Shown piece by piece: positions 39,118 to 47,713 of a stretch of DNA of 57,169 nt. The stretch covers positions 1 through 57,169 of the forward strand of contig JAFGWA010000113.1 of the NCBI GenBank assembly GCA_016937715.1, read 5' to 3'. Made by a program: the position numbers and the translations under genes. The notes under the pieces are model-generated. The model made no database searches. It was not told the DNA's origin and saw nothing but the letters and a program-made list of their open reading frames with translations. The stretch's first letter is position 1. The number at the start of each line of letters is the position of its first letter. The stretch is from Candidatus Goldiibacteriota bacterium. Lineage in GTDB: Bacteria > Oederibacteriota > PGYV01.

Positions 39118-40092
39118 GTGAAAGCAGGGCTGCTGGGCACAGGTTATTATGTTCCTGAAAAAATTATGAAGAATAAAGATTTTGAAACAATGGTGGAAAC
39201 TTCCGATGAATGGATAAGGACAATGACCGGAATTGAAGAACGCAGGTTTGCCGCGGAAGGTGAAGCAGTATCTGATATGGGGTTAAAAGCCGCTGAAATG
39301 GCAATAAAAAATGCCGGCATAAAAAAAGAAGATATAGGACTTATAATAACCGCGACTATCACTTCGGATTATCCTTGGCCGTCAGCCGCGGCCCTTATAC
39401 AGTCAAAACTGAATATTCCGGGAGTTCCGGCTTTTGATATTTCAGCAGCCTGTTCCGGATTTATGTACGGCCTTTCACTGGCTAAAGATATGGTAAACAG
39501 CGGGACTTACAAGAATGTACTTGTAATAGCCGCGGAAAAATTATCATCAATAACCGATATGACAGACCGCAATACCTGTGTGCTTTTAGGCGACGGCGCG
39601 GGCGCCGCTGTTGTAGGGCTGTCTGAAACATCGGAAATATTAGCAGCAGCCATACACGCTGACGGGTCAAAAGTTTCCATGTTGTACCAGCCTGCCGGCG
39701 GTTCGCTGATGCCGGCGACCGAAGAAAGCGTTAAAAACAGGATGCATTACCTTAAAATGAACGGCAAAGAGGTTTATAAACAGGCGGTTGATAAGATGCC
39801 CGCTGTTTTAACCGAAGTAATGGATAAAGCTCAAAGAAAACCGGAAAATATTGATTTTATTATTTTTCACCAGGCCAATTTAAGAATTATTAATTCCATC
39901 GCGGAAAAATTCGGATGGCCGGCGGAAAAAAATATAGTGAACATTCAGAAATACGGCAACACCTCCGCCGCCACAATACCAATAGCTCTGGCAGAGGCAA
40001 TAGAGCAGGGCAGGATAAAAAAGGGAAGTATAGTGGCAATGTCCGCTTTCGGCGCGGGCTTAACCTGGGGCGCCGCTATAATAAAAGTATAA
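39118..40092 (+). CDS. fabH: 3-oxoacyl-ACP synthase III
   Basis: 324 aa. Catalytic triad by count: C112 (SAACSGFMYGL), H251 (FHQANLRI), N281 (YGNTSAATIP). GTG start at 39118 behind AAAAGGCGG. Starts fatty acid synthesis by joining acetyl-CoA to malonyl-ACP. Full length. It stands apart from any fab cluster here. Confidence 0.96.
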   Translation: MKAGLLGTGYYVPEKIMKNKDFETMVETSDEWIRTMTGIEERRFAAEGEAVSDMGLKAAEMAIKNAGIKKEDIGLIITATITSDYPWPSAAALIQSKLNIPGVPAFDISAACSGFMYGLSLAKDMVNSGTYKNVLVIAAEKLSSITDMTDRNTCVLLGDGAGAAVVGLSETSEILAAAIHADGSKVSMLYQPAGGSLMPATEESVKNRMHYLKMNGKEVYKQAVDKMPAVLTEVMDKAQRKPENIDFIIFHQANLRIINSIAEKFGWPAEKNIVNIQKYGNTSAATIPIALAEAIEQGRIKKGSIVAMSAFGAGLTWGAAIIKV

Positions 40093-40193
40093 CCGTTAAT
40101 ATAAAATTGTTTATTCATACGTTTTTTTAAAAAGTTAATATATGTATTGTGAATTAACGCACAGCATGATGAAAATAACAGGAGATTTTTAGG

Positions 40194-41210
40194 ATGGTAT
40201 TTGTGATGGATGTTCTGAAACACACATTAAGCATAACGGCTTTTGTTTTTGCCATGATGCTGCTGGTGGAATATATAAATGTTTATACAAAAAACAAACT
40301 TACCGCGCTGCTTAATAAAAACAGGTTTATGCAGTACGTTGCAGCCGTTGTCCTGGGGCTTTTACCCGGCTGCCTTGGGTCTTTTGCGGTTGTTACCCTG
40401 TATATACACGGCGGGGCTACCTTAGGCGCGCTTGTCGCAAATATGATGGCTACAAGCGGGGACGAAGCCTTTGTAATGCTTGCGATGATACCAAAAGAAA
40501 CGTTTATAATTACAGGAATGTTATTTGTGTCCGGTATTGTAATCGCTTATATTGTTGATGCGGTTTTTAAAGGCAAACACCGTTTTCATGAAAAAGGCAT
40601 GCCTCTTCATGAAGAAGAGTGTATTTGTTTTGATAAAAACTTAATAAAAGAACAGTGGCAAAAAATAACGCCTGTCAGAGGCATTTTGTTTGTTCTGGTT
40701 TTTATACTTTTATTAATGTTTGTTTACGGCCAGATAGGGCCCAAGGAATGGAATTATATAAGGGCTACTTTTATAGCTGTTTATGTTTTTGTGATATTTG
40801 TAGTGGCAACTGTCCCGGATCATTTTTTGGAAGAACACCTTTGGAAACATGTTGTTATAAAGCATGTACCTGTTGTTTTTTTGTGGACCTTTGGTATATT
40901 GGCGGTAATGGAACTGGTTGAACTGTTAAATATTACCATTCCGTATATGGAACATTCAAAGTGGATTGTGCTTCTGGCAGCTTCGCTTGTGGGAATAATA
41001 CCGGAATCAGGACCCCATCTTATATTTGTAATGCTGTACGCCGAAGGAAGCCTGCCTTTCAGCGTGCTGTTCGCGAATTCTATTGTCCAGGACGGGCACG
41101 GCATGCTGCCTTTGCTTGCGCATTCAAGGAAAGATTTTATAAAAGTAAAAGTTATAAATTTTACCGCCGCTTTATTATTGGGCGGTGTTATGATGGCTGC
41201 AGGCTTTTAA
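40194..41210 (+). CDS. putative 10-TM heavy-metal exporter (ArsP_2-like)
   Basis: 338 aa, about ten membrane segments in two similar halves: VVLGLLPGCLGSFAVVTLYIHG in the first and SLVGIIPESGPHLIFVMLYA in the second. Between them is a cytosolic His/Cys loop FHEKGMPLHEEECICF (about 125-140), a likely metal site. Pattern of the 10-TM putative heavy-metal exporter family (sometimes called putative manganese transporter). An ATG at 40206 is an alternative start; CAGGAG favours 40194. Confidence 0.8.
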   Translation: MVFVMDVLKHTLSITAFVFAMMLLVEYINVYTKNKLTALLNKNRFMQYVAAVVLGLLPGCLGSFAVVTLYIHGGATLGALVANMMATSGDEAFVMLAMIPKETFIITGMLFVSGIVIAYIVDAVFKGKHRFHEKGMPLHEEECICFDKNLIKEQWQKITPVRGILFVLVFILLLMFVYGQIGPKEWNYIRATFIAVYVFVIFVVATVPDHFLEEHLWKHVVIKHVPVVFLWTFGILAVMELVELLNITIPYMEHSKWIVLLAASLVGIIPESGPHLIFVMLYAEGSLPFSVLFANSIVQDGHGMLPLLAHSRKDFIKVKVINFTAALLLGGVMMAAGF

Positions 41211-41231
41211 ACGGATAAAATGGAGGAATTT

Positions 41232-41553
41232 ATGAAAATCGGGATTGTAATCGCTTCAAATGACGCGGAAACATGCTGGAATGCTATACGGTACGGAAAT
41301 TTCTGCCTTGGAAAAAAAAGAAGAGGTAAAAATATTTTTTATGGGCAAAGGCGTGGAGTATCAGAAAATAAGCACGGATAAATTTAACACAATAGAACAG
41401 GCGGAGAAATTTCTGGCATCCGGCGGTAAAATATTTGCCTGTGGAACCTGTATGCAGTCCCGTGAGCAGGAAAGTTCGGATGCGTGTCCTTTGTCCACAA
41501 TGCAGGATATGTATGATATTGTCAAAGAAAGTGATAAGGTAGTAAGCTTCTAA
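41232..41553 (+). pseudogene. DsrE-like protein, copy 2, frameshifted at an A8 run
   Basis: Near-identical to the gene at 22554. The ATG at 41232 reads MKIGIVIASNDAETCWNAIR, then a run of eight As (41312-41319), where copy 1 has six As and a G; one base too many shifts the frame, and the true sequence goes on (EEVKIFFMGKGVEYQKIS...VVSF) to 41553. Everything else, including the ACGTC site and ribosome binding site TGGAGGAA, is intact. A sequencing error, a fresh mutation or RNA polymerase slippage restoring the frame are all possible. Leads the rhodanese operon. Confidence 0.85.
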
Positions 41554-41595
41554 GAAACGGCAGCAGGTAATAAATTATATATTTACGGAGGATTT

Positions 41596-42567
41596 ATGAA
41601 AAAGAAAGGTGAAATTAAAAGGAACACGGGTGCGGAACACAAAAAAGATATTATGTTTATTAACGCGGCAATTATAATTGTTTCAATAATGGGGGCTGCA
41701 GGCGTTTTTTTGGGAATTAAAAACTCTTCACCTGTGCAGGACGTGCCGGCAGTATCGCAGGGGCAGCCGTATGCCGTGGACGGACGTTATAAGCACCTGT
41801 TTAGGGATGTCAATTCCAAAGAAGCGATACTTAAGATTCATATTGACGAGGCAAAAGTGCTTTTTGAAAGCAATATGGCGGTTTTTGTGGATTCAAGAAG
41901 CGTTAATGAATACAACCAGTCGCATATAAAAGGCGCGGTTTCTATACCTGCCGGTACACCTTCGGATAAAATCAGCGAAAAGAAAAGCGAGCTTAATAAT
42001 AAAGTTCTTGTAACTTATTGCAGCGGTACAGGGTGCCGTCTTGCGGATAAAGCCGCGCATGTTTTATTTGATATGGGTTATAAAAAAATTGTAATTTTTT
42101 TCGGTGGCTGGCCGGAATGGACGCAGGCGGGTATGCCGGTTGAGGAATATAAAATACCGGAAAAATATCTGCCCCTTTATCAGGAAGCCCCTTCAGCGGG
42201 AGAGATAAAAAAAATAAACCTTGAACAGGCAAAATTTCTTTATGATAACGCTGCGGCGCATTTTGTGGATGTTGACACGGTTGAAAACTTTTCAAAAATG
42301 AGGATAAAAGGCTCTCATTCAGTGCCGTTGGAAATGTTCGGAGAAATGGTGCCGAAATTTAAAGTATATATGCTTCAGAAACCTGTTGTTGTTTTCAGCC
42401 ATAAAGGTGAAGAGAAAGCGGCGGAAGCGGCAAAACTTCTTTATAAAGACGGAATAAAAAGGGTTTTAATATTTCCTGACGGAATAATGTACTGGGACAG
42501 GGCCGACTACCCGATGGTAAAAGCTTCAAAAACAATTAAACTGCAGGCATTGCAATCAAATAATTAG
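41596..42567 (+). CDS. membrane-anchored tandem rhodanese with one inactive domain
   Basis: 323 aa. N-terminal membrane helix (about 18-36), then rhodanese domain 1 with active C142 in VTYCSGTGCRLADKA and IFFGGWPEWTQAG, and rhodanese domain 2, where the active position is S268 (VVVFSHKGEEKAA), so it cannot carry persulfide. Periplasmic side expected. Sulfur transfer from thiosulfate or a persulfide donor. Paralogous to the product at 44483, in which both Cys are kept. Confidence 0.9.
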   Translation: MKKKGEIKRNTGAEHKKDIMFINAAIIIVSIMGAAGVFLGIKNSSPVQDVPAVSQGQPYAVDGRYKHLFRDVNSKEAILKIHIDEAKVLFESNMAVFVDSRSVNEYNQSHIKGAVSIPAGTPSDKISEKKSELNNKVLVTYCSGTGCRLADKAAHVLFDMGYKKIVIFFGGWPEWTQAGMPVEEYKIPEKYLPLYQEAPSAGEIKKINLEQAKFLYDNAAAHFVDVDTVENFSKMRIKGSHSVPLEMFGEMVPKFKVYMLQKPVVVFSHKGEEKAAEAAKLLYKDGIKRVLIFPDGIMYWDRADYPMVKASKTIKLQALQSNN

Positions 42568-42576
42568 GAGGAACAG

Positions 42577-43359
42577 ATGAGTGTAATTGATGACATTAAG
42601 AACGGCGCAGCAGGGATTAAAAATATCGTGGCGGTGGCAAGCGGAAAAGGCGGTGTGGGTAAATCTACGGTTACCGCAAATCTGGCGATAGCCCTTGCCA
42701 AACAGGGGTATAAGACAGCTGTGGTTGACGCGGATGTTTACGGGCCCACCATGCCTTCATTTTTTGGGATATATACAAGGCCTGTAATGAAAGATAATAA
42801 ATTAATACCTGTTGAAAAAAACGGTGTAAAAATAATGTCAATAGGGTTTATGCTGGATGACTATTCCGCTGTTATATGGCGCGGGCCTATGATTATGGGC
42901 GCTATAAAACAGTTTATAGCTGATACAGAGTGGGGCGATATTGACATAATGTTAATTGACCTGCCCCCCGGCACAGGCGACGCGCCTTTGACAATATGCC
43001 AGGCGCTGCCGCTTAAAGGCGGGCTTATTGTTTCCACTCCGCAGGCTGCTGCCGCAAAGACGGCCGCGCGCGCTGCCGACCTGTTCAGGCAGATGAATGT
43101 TCCGGTTTTAGGCGCTGTGCTTAATATGTCATATTTAATCTGCGAATCGTGCGGCAAAAAGAATACTGTGTTTCCGTCAAGCGGGGCGGCGCTTCTTAAA
43201 AATGAAGCAGGGCTTGATATTATTGCGGAACTTCCTTTTTATGACGGTTTTATGGAAGAAACAGTTCCGGGAGAAATTACACATATTGAAAATGACAAAG
43301 CCGCAGCGCAGGCTTTTGATGAACTTGCAAAAAAAGTAGTTAAGGCATGTGTATTATAA
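42577..43359 (+). CDS. mrp: Mrp/NBP35-family Fe-S cluster carrier ATPase
   Basis: 260 aa. Deviant Walker A SGKGGVGKSTVTANLA (about 23-38), DADVYGPTMPSFFG, LIDLPPGTGDAPLTIC and the cluster-binding pair in ICESCGKKN. Holds a bridging 4Fe-4S cluster in a dimer and delivers it to apo-proteins. Lacks the N-terminal MIP18 domain of longer Mrp proteins. Inside the rhodanese operon, so sulfur and cluster delivery may be linked. AGGAGGA before the ATG. Confidence 0.94.
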   Translation: MSVIDDIKNGAAGIKNIVAVASGKGGVGKSTVTANLAIALAKQGYKTAVVDADVYGPTMPSFFGIYTRPVMKDNKLIPVEKNGVKIMSIGFMLDDYSAVIWRGPMIMGAIKQFIADTEWGDIDIMLIDLPPGTGDAPLTICQALPLKGGLIVSTPQAAAAKTAARAADLFRQMNVPVLGAVLNMSYLICESCGKKNTVFPSSGAALLKNEAGLDIIAELPFYDGFMEETVPGEITHIENDKAAAQAFDELAKKVVKACVL

Positions 43360-43360
43360 A

Positions 43361-44068
43361 ATGAAGATAAAGGTTATAGCCGAAGCTTCCACACCCGCGC
43401 AGCGCGCAAGGGAGGAGTGGGGCCTGTCGTTGTTAATAAATGGGAATACCCTTTTTGATGCTTTTGGGCAAAGCAGAGTGTTCAGCAAAAATATTATAAA
43501 GTATGAAGTTGACAGAAAAAAAATCGGACGGATTATAATTTCTCACTGCCATTGGGACCATATAGCGGGAATGGAACATGTTTTGTTTGCCGGCGGCAAT
43601 CCTATGGTATATCTGCCTGAAAAAGAATGGCGTCTTGAAGAATTGCTTAACAGATATTCGGTGCGTTATACTGTTGCTGGTAAAAAAAGTACGGCAGAAG
43701 ACGGGTTTATTCTTACAGGGGCTCTTAAAGGCAGGCTTGGAAATGACACAATAACAGAACAGGGCGCAATATTTAAAGGAAGAAAAGGGCTTGTGCTTGT
43801 TGCCGGTTGTTCCCATCCGGGTATTGTTAAGATGGTAAAACTTGCGGAAAAGGCCGCTGGAAATAAAATATACGCGGTTGTGGGCGGGCTGCATTTAAAA
43901 GACAGCCTGATTGATGAAATAGCAAAGACAGCCAAAGGGCTTAAAGCGCTTGGGGTAAAACGTGTCATTGCAGGGCATTGCACAGGGGCGGCTGCATGTG
44001 ATATTATAAAAAAAGAGTTTAAAACAGATTTTAAAAAACTTGAAACAGGCGATGAATATATACTATAG
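43361..44068 (+). CDS. metallo-beta-lactamase-fold hydrolase (dihydropterin synthase-like)
   Basis: 235 aa from the ATG at 43361, one base after the Mrp stop; ribosome binding site weak. SHCHWDHIAGM gives the HxHxDH site, further ligands in GCSHPGIVKM and GGLHL and AGHCTG. The order and EEWGLSLLI opening fit the archaeal-type MBL group annotated as 7,8-dihydropterin-6-methyl-beta-D-ribofuranosyl-aminobenzene phosphate synthase-like. Real substrate unknown; persulfide or thioester hydrolysis is possible in this context. Confidence 0.85.
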   Translation: MKIKVIAEASTPAQRAREEWGLSLLINGNTLFDAFGQSRVFSKNIIKYEVDRKKIGRIIISHCHWDHIAGMEHVLFAGGNPMVYLPEKEWRLEELLNRYSVRYTVAGKKSTAEDGFILTGALKGRLGNDTITEQGAIFKGRKGLVLVAGCSHPGIVKMVKLAEKAAGNKIYAVVGGLHLKDSLIDEIAKTAKGLKALGVKRVIAGHCTGAAACDIIKKEFKTDFKKLETGDEYIL

Positions 44069-44083
44069 AAGCGGGGTGCTGAT

Positions 44084-44455
44084 ATGGGAATAAAAGAAAG
44101 GGTTGTAGTGCTTGGAGCAAGCCATAAGCCGGAAAGATATTCTTACAAGGCGATACAGGCTCTTTTAAATAACGGGCATGAGGTAATACCTGTAAATCCG
44201 GCGTTAAAAGAGGTGCTGGGTCTTAAAGTGATTAATAAACTTGAAGAAATATCCGGCAAGGTGGACACAGTCACATTGTATGTGGGGCCTGAAAGGCTTG
44301 CGCAGATGGCGGATGAAATTGTAAATTTAAAACCCAAACGCATAATTGCCAATCCCGGCGCCGAATCAGAAATTATGCGTCTTGCAGCTGATAAAAATAA
44401 AATTGAATATGAAGAAGCGTGCACTCTTGTGCTTCTTTCAACAGGGCAGTTTTAA
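44084..44455 (+). CDS. CoA-binding domain protein
   Basis: 123 aa, a single Rossmann-like CoA_binding_2 domain: VVVLGASHKPERYSYKAIQAL, HEVIPVNPALKEVLG, VDTVTLYVGPERL, ANPGAESEIMRLA, CTLVLLSTGQF. Members bind CoA through a conserved loop. With the two CoA-disulfide-reductase-like flavoproteins elsewhere in the window, a CoA-persulfide chemistry is conceivable. Confidence 0.9.
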   Translation: MGIKERVVVLGASHKPERYSYKAIQALLNNGHEVIPVNPALKEVLGLKVINKLEEISGKVDTVTLYVGPERLAQMADEIVNLKPKRIIANPGAESEIMRLAADKNKIEYEEACTLVLLSTGQF

Positions 44456-44482
44456 ACGGAAAAAAAAGAAAGGGGAAAATAA

Positions 44483-45526
44483 ATGGCAAAAAAAGCGGCA
44501 AAAAAAAGAGTAAAAAAAACAGTAAAGAAACCTTTGGTAAAAAGCGCGGTAAAATCCGGGGATAAAAAAGTTAATTATTTTGAATTTATAAAGGATATGG
44601 TTATAAAAGCTGCTGTTATAAGCGCGGCGGCTTTGTTAATAGCCCTTTTATACACGGGAATAAGGGCGCTTATTCCGGTGAAAAAATCAGACGCGCAGCC
44701 TGCCGCTGTAATAACCACACAGCCGGAAAAGCCTGCCGAAACAAAATCCTTGCCGGGCAAGTTCAGGTACCTTTTGAAAAAATCATCAAGCAAAGAGAAA
44801 ATACCAAAGATACATGTTGAAGAAGCAAAAGCCCTTATGGACAGCGGCAAAGCCGTGTTTGTTGACACAAGGGGCGCTTCAATGTATGACGACGCGCATA
44901 TAAAAGGCGCGATTTTAATTCCCGCCGGTTCGCCGCCTGATAAATATAAAGAGCATGAACAGGCCTTAAAAGATAAAGTGATAGTCACTTACTGCCACGG
45001 CGTGGGGTGCCACCTTGCGGATAAAGTGGCCAACGCGCTTTTTGATATGGGGTACAAAAAGCTTGCGATATTTTTTGGCGGATGGAATGAATGGACGCAG
45101 GCGGGATACCCTGTTGAAAAATATGAACCGCCGGCGGAATTTAAACGCCTTTTTGAAGAGGTTGTGTCAGTAAATGAAATACCAAAAATTACACTTGCAG
45201 AAGCGTATTTTCTTTATGAAAGGCAAAAAGCCAATTTTGTTGACGCGGGAAGAAAAGACCAGTATATAGACAGGCATATTAAAAGCGCGATTACAATTCC
45301 GGCCGACGGTATAGATGAAGTGCTGCCGCGTTATTCGGGTTTTCTTATGCAGAAGCCCACGGTTATTTATTGCCACGGCAAAGGCGGCAACGCCCGTAAT
45401 CTTGCGGCAAAAATTTATGAAGGCGGCAATAAAAAAGTGCTTCTGTTTATGGACGCGCTGCCGCAGTGGGAAAAAGCGGGTTATCCTGTATTTAAAAATC
45501 CCGCGTTGAAAGGGGAAACGAAATGA
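44483..45526 (+). CDS. membrane-anchored tandem rhodanese, both domains active
   Basis: 347 aa. Lys-rich N-terminus (KKAAKKRVKKTVKK), membrane helix at about 38-58, rhodanese 1 with C171 (VTYCHGVGCHLADKV) and FFGGWNEWTQAGYPVEKY, rhodanese 2 with C297 (VIYCHGKGGNARNLAAK) and LPQWEKAGYPVF. Clearly paralogous to 41596. Overlaps the MauE/DoxX gene by 4 bases, forming the end of the sulfur operon. Confidence 0.92.
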   Translation: MAKKAAKKRVKKTVKKPLVKSAVKSGDKKVNYFEFIKDMVIKAAVISAAALLIALLYTGIRALIPVKKSDAQPAAVITTQPEKPAETKSLPGKFRYLLKKSSSKEKIPKIHVEEAKALMDSGKAVFVDTRGASMYDDAHIKGAILIPAGSPPDKYKEHEQALKDKVIVTYCHGVGCHLADKVANALFDMGYKKLAIFFGGWNEWTQAGYPVEKYEPPAEFKRLFEEVVSVNEIPKITLAEAYFLYERQKANFVDAGRKDQYIDRHIKSAITIPADGIDEVLPRYSGFLMQKPTVIYCHGKGGNARNLAAKIYEGGNKKVLLFMDALPQWEKAGYPVFKNPALKGETK

Positions 45527-45987
45527 ATAAGATAAAAGAGATGCTGTCAAATAAATACCTGCTGTATTTTTTGAAACTTGCGCTTGGTTTTGTTTTTATT
45601 GTGGCAAGCGTGGGAAAAATTATTGATCCCGCGGGATTTGCCAAAGACGTGTATTCGTACGTGATTCTTCCGACGACATTTGTTCCGTTTTTCGCCTCTG
45701 TGGCGCCGTGGGTGGAATTTATCGCCGGTATTTTACTTATGCTGGATATAACGCCAAGAAGCAACGCGCTTATAATAAATGGCATGCTGGTTGTTTTCAT
45801 AGCCGCAATTGCCATAGACATTTACAGGGGTGTTGAAATATCCTGCGGTTGTTTTGATTTTCTGTTCCCCGAAGAAGAGATTGGGGTAAATACGATAATC
45901 AGGGATTTTATAATGCTTGGCGCGGGTATTATTGTAATGTTCTTTGACCATAACGAGGTAAAGATGTACGGTATGTTAAAAAAATAA
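45523..45987 (+). CDS. MauE/DoxX-family membrane protein
   Basis: 154 aa, four membrane segments: LGFVFIVASVGKIIDPAGFA, VAPWVEFIAGILLML, IINGMLVVFIAAIAI, IRDFIMLGAGIIVMF. A Cys pair CGCFDF lies at the edge of the third helix, as in MauE-type proteins, which work with thiol-disulfide or sulfur-oxidation systems. ATGA overlap with the rhodanese. Probably passes electrons or thiols between quinone pool and periplasm. Confidence 0.88.
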   Translation: MNKIKEMLSNKYLLYFLKLALGFVFIVASVGKIIDPAGFAKDVYSYVILPTTFVPFFASVAPWVEFIAGILLMLDITPRSNALIINGMLVVFIAAIAIDIYRGVEISCGCFDFLFPEEEIGVNTIIRDFIMLGAGIIVMFFDHNEVKMYGMLKK

Positions 45988-46011
45988 AAGCCGGCAAATT
46001 ATAATATTTTT

Positions 46012-46050
46012 AAACGCCCTGTCTGGGGTCTGACCCCAGACAGGGCGTTT
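46012..46050. terminator. perfect 19-bp hairpin, terminator or REP-like element
   Basis: AAACGCCCTGTCTGGGGTC, one-base loop T, GACCCCAGACAGGGCGTTT, then GCTTTTTAAA. Both arms end in As/Ts, so it can stop transcription both ways and ends the sulfur operon. TGGGGTCTGACCCCA is a motif common in bacterial intergenic repeats. It is the main content of the 337-base gap 45988-46324, with a second repeat and a promoter. Confidence 0.85.
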
Positions 46051-46113
46051 GCTTTTTAAATATATGTATTTTTTTGTATATGTTTTTAGAAGTGTATCAA
46101 TATTTAATGTCTT

Positions 46114-46143
46114 GTAGGCGCACCTTTTAAAGTGCGGCAGTTG
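46114..46143 (+). repeat. dispersed hairpin repeat, family 2
   Basis: GTAGGCGCACCTTTTAAAGT then GCGGCAGTTG. Related to 56776-56803 and 56890-56918: GTAG, a GC-rich arm, a CTTTTA or TCTTTA loop, the pairing arm and GTTG. Confidence 0.6.
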
Positions 46144-46266
46144 AATTGGTTTAAAAAACCCGATGGGTATCGTCATTATTATTGAGTGAGTTTTAACGCT
46201 GCGTACAGAAAAACACAGCTAATCTGTTTTCAATTAACTTCTTTATTATTTGACTTTATTTTTTAC

Positions 46267-46295
46267 TTGACTTTACAAGTCTAAACTTGTATAAA
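46267..46295 (+). promoter_or_regulatory. promoter and operator of the toxin-antitoxin pair
   Basis: TTGACT (46267-46272), 17-bp spacer, TATAAA (46290-46295). ACAAGT-CTAA-ACTTGT (46275-46290) fills the spacer as an inverted repeat, the natural site for binding of the antitoxin. Confidence 0.65.
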
Positions 46296-46324
46296 TATAT
46301 TATAACCAAAACATAGAGGGTTAA

Positions 46325-46684
46325 ATGCAAAAATATAATATCGTTTTTTATTCTAAAGGTGACAGTAATCCGGTCAGGGATTTTATTTCGGAAAGGACCA
46401 AAAAAGAAGTATCAAAAATCCTTTTTTGTATGGAATTGTTAAAAAGCAAAGGGCGCGAATTAACGGAGCCATACAGCAAATATATTGAAAACGGCATCAA
46501 TGAGCTGCGTGTGGTTTTTGCGGGAAATGCTTTCAGGTTATTTTATTATTGGGATGGAAATGGTGCCGTGTTTGTTCATGCGATTCATAAAAAAGACATG
46601 AAATTAAAGAGAAATGATATAGAAATTGCCATAAAAAGAATGAAAGAACTTGAAGGAGATGACAAAAATGAAAAAAGCAAATAA
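46325..46684 (+). CDS. higB: HigB/RelE-superfamily toxin (Gp49-like)
   Basis: 119 aa, Gp49 family: NIVFYSKGDSNPVRDFISER, KSKGRELTEPYSKYIENGINELRVVF, FRLFYYWDGNGAVFVHAIHKK. Basic protein expected to cut mRNA in the ribosome. The next gene overlaps and encodes an XRE-type antitoxin, the HigBA order (toxin first). The gene region is AT-rich compared with neighbours, fitting a mobile module. Confidence 0.92.
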   Translation: MQKYNIVFYSKGDSNPVRDFISERTKKEVSKILFCMELLKSKGRELTEPYSKYIENGINELRVVFAGNAFRLFYYWDGNGAVFVHAIHKKDMKLKRNDIEIAIKRMKELEGDDKNEKSK

Positions 46685-46970
46685 AGCGGTCAAAGACAGA
46701 AAAGCATATAAAAAAATGTTTGATTCTTATATGAAGGATGATGAAATAAGGAAAGATTATGAAAATGAATGGCTTTTAAATGAATTTGCGCGGGAACTGC
46801 AGGCTGAGCGCGAAAAAAAGCATATATCGCAGGCGGATTTGGCAAAAAAAACAGGCATGAAGCAGCAGGAAGTTTCCAGAATTGAACGCGGCGACCAAAA
46901 CGCCAAAGTTGAAACGCTTAGAAAGCTTGCTGATGGTGTAGGAAAAAGGCTTATAGTAAAACTTGGGTGA
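46668..46970 (+). CDS. higA: HigA-type XRE antitoxin
   Basis: 100 aa from the ATG at 46668 (GGAG at 46655-46658); an in-frame ATG at 46659 is too close to it. C-terminal HTH_3: HISQADLAKKTGMKQQEVSRI, ERGDQNAKVETLRKLADGVG. The N-terminal 45 residues bind the toxin. Expected to repress the operon through the inverted repeat at 46275-46290. Confidence 0.92.
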   Translation: MKKANKAVKDRKAYKKMFDSYMKDDEIRKDYENEWLLNEFARELQAEREKKHISQADLAKKTGMKQQEVSRIERGDQNAKVETLRKLADGVGKRLIVKLG

Positions 46971-47104
46971 ATTAATTATTCAAGTATGATTTTGATTATG
47001 GATTAGTTTTAGTAAATAGTCCTTTGAATTAAAAATGAAATTTTTACCGGTTCCGTCTGATATTTGATATAATAACTATATATTAAATAGGGAAGGGGAT
47101 AAGA

Positions 47105-47605
47105 TTGAAAAAACTGCTGATAATTTTTATAATTCCAATATTTTTATGTTTTACAGGCTGTGTTACTCCTCAAATGAATGAACATAGAGAAACGTTCTCC
47201 GAAAAATGCGCCGAAGAACTTCATATAAGCAATATTGGTCTTATTTATACCGATGATAAACATAATGCTGTCAATCCGGCCGACCCGCGAATTTCTCTTC
47301 TTATGTCATTTGATGATTCAACTCAAAAATATTACAACGATTATCTGGAAAATCTTCAAAATTCGCAAATAAGTCTAATTATTGCTGCTGTTTCAAGCGC
47401 TGTCGGTTTTTTTGCTATGGTTCAAATTTTTGCTGCCGGATTATCTAAGGATGGAACTGAAGAACAGGCTAATGCAGGAGCCGTTGCATTATATACGGTT
47501 ATACCGATAGATATAATATCTTGGATATTTTATTTTGTTTCAGATTTTAATGCTAAAGATAATTTATTTAAAGCCGTGGATACGTATAATAGTAATTGTT
47601 TTTAA
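47105..47605 (+). CDS. lipoprotein of unknown function
   Basis: 166 aa from TTG at 47105 behind GGAAGGGGATAAGA. Signal peptide with lipobox LCFTGC (Cys about 19), so it is lipid-anchored through Lgt. The remaining chain has two further hydrophobic segments (about 96-121 and 133-155), unusual for a lipoprotein, so it may also span the inner membrane. AT-rich, different in composition from the flanking genes; stands beside the toxin-antitoxin pair and was perhaps acquired with it. Confidence 0.65.
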   Translation: MKKLLIIFIIPIFLCFTGCVTPQMNEHRETFSEKCAEELHISNIGLIYTDDKHNAVNPADPRISLLMSFDDSTQKYYNDYLENLQNSQISLIIAAVSSAVGFFAMVQIFAAGLSKDGTEEQANAGAVALYTVIPIDIISWIFYFVSDFNAKDNLFKAVDTYNSNCF

Positions 47606-47713
47606 TAAAATTCAAATACCCCTTGAAAGACCCCCCTTTAATATGTTATCTTATCAATACTTTATTAAAACGGTATGATTTTTGCTTGATGGCTATATAA
47701 GGAGCGGTACATT

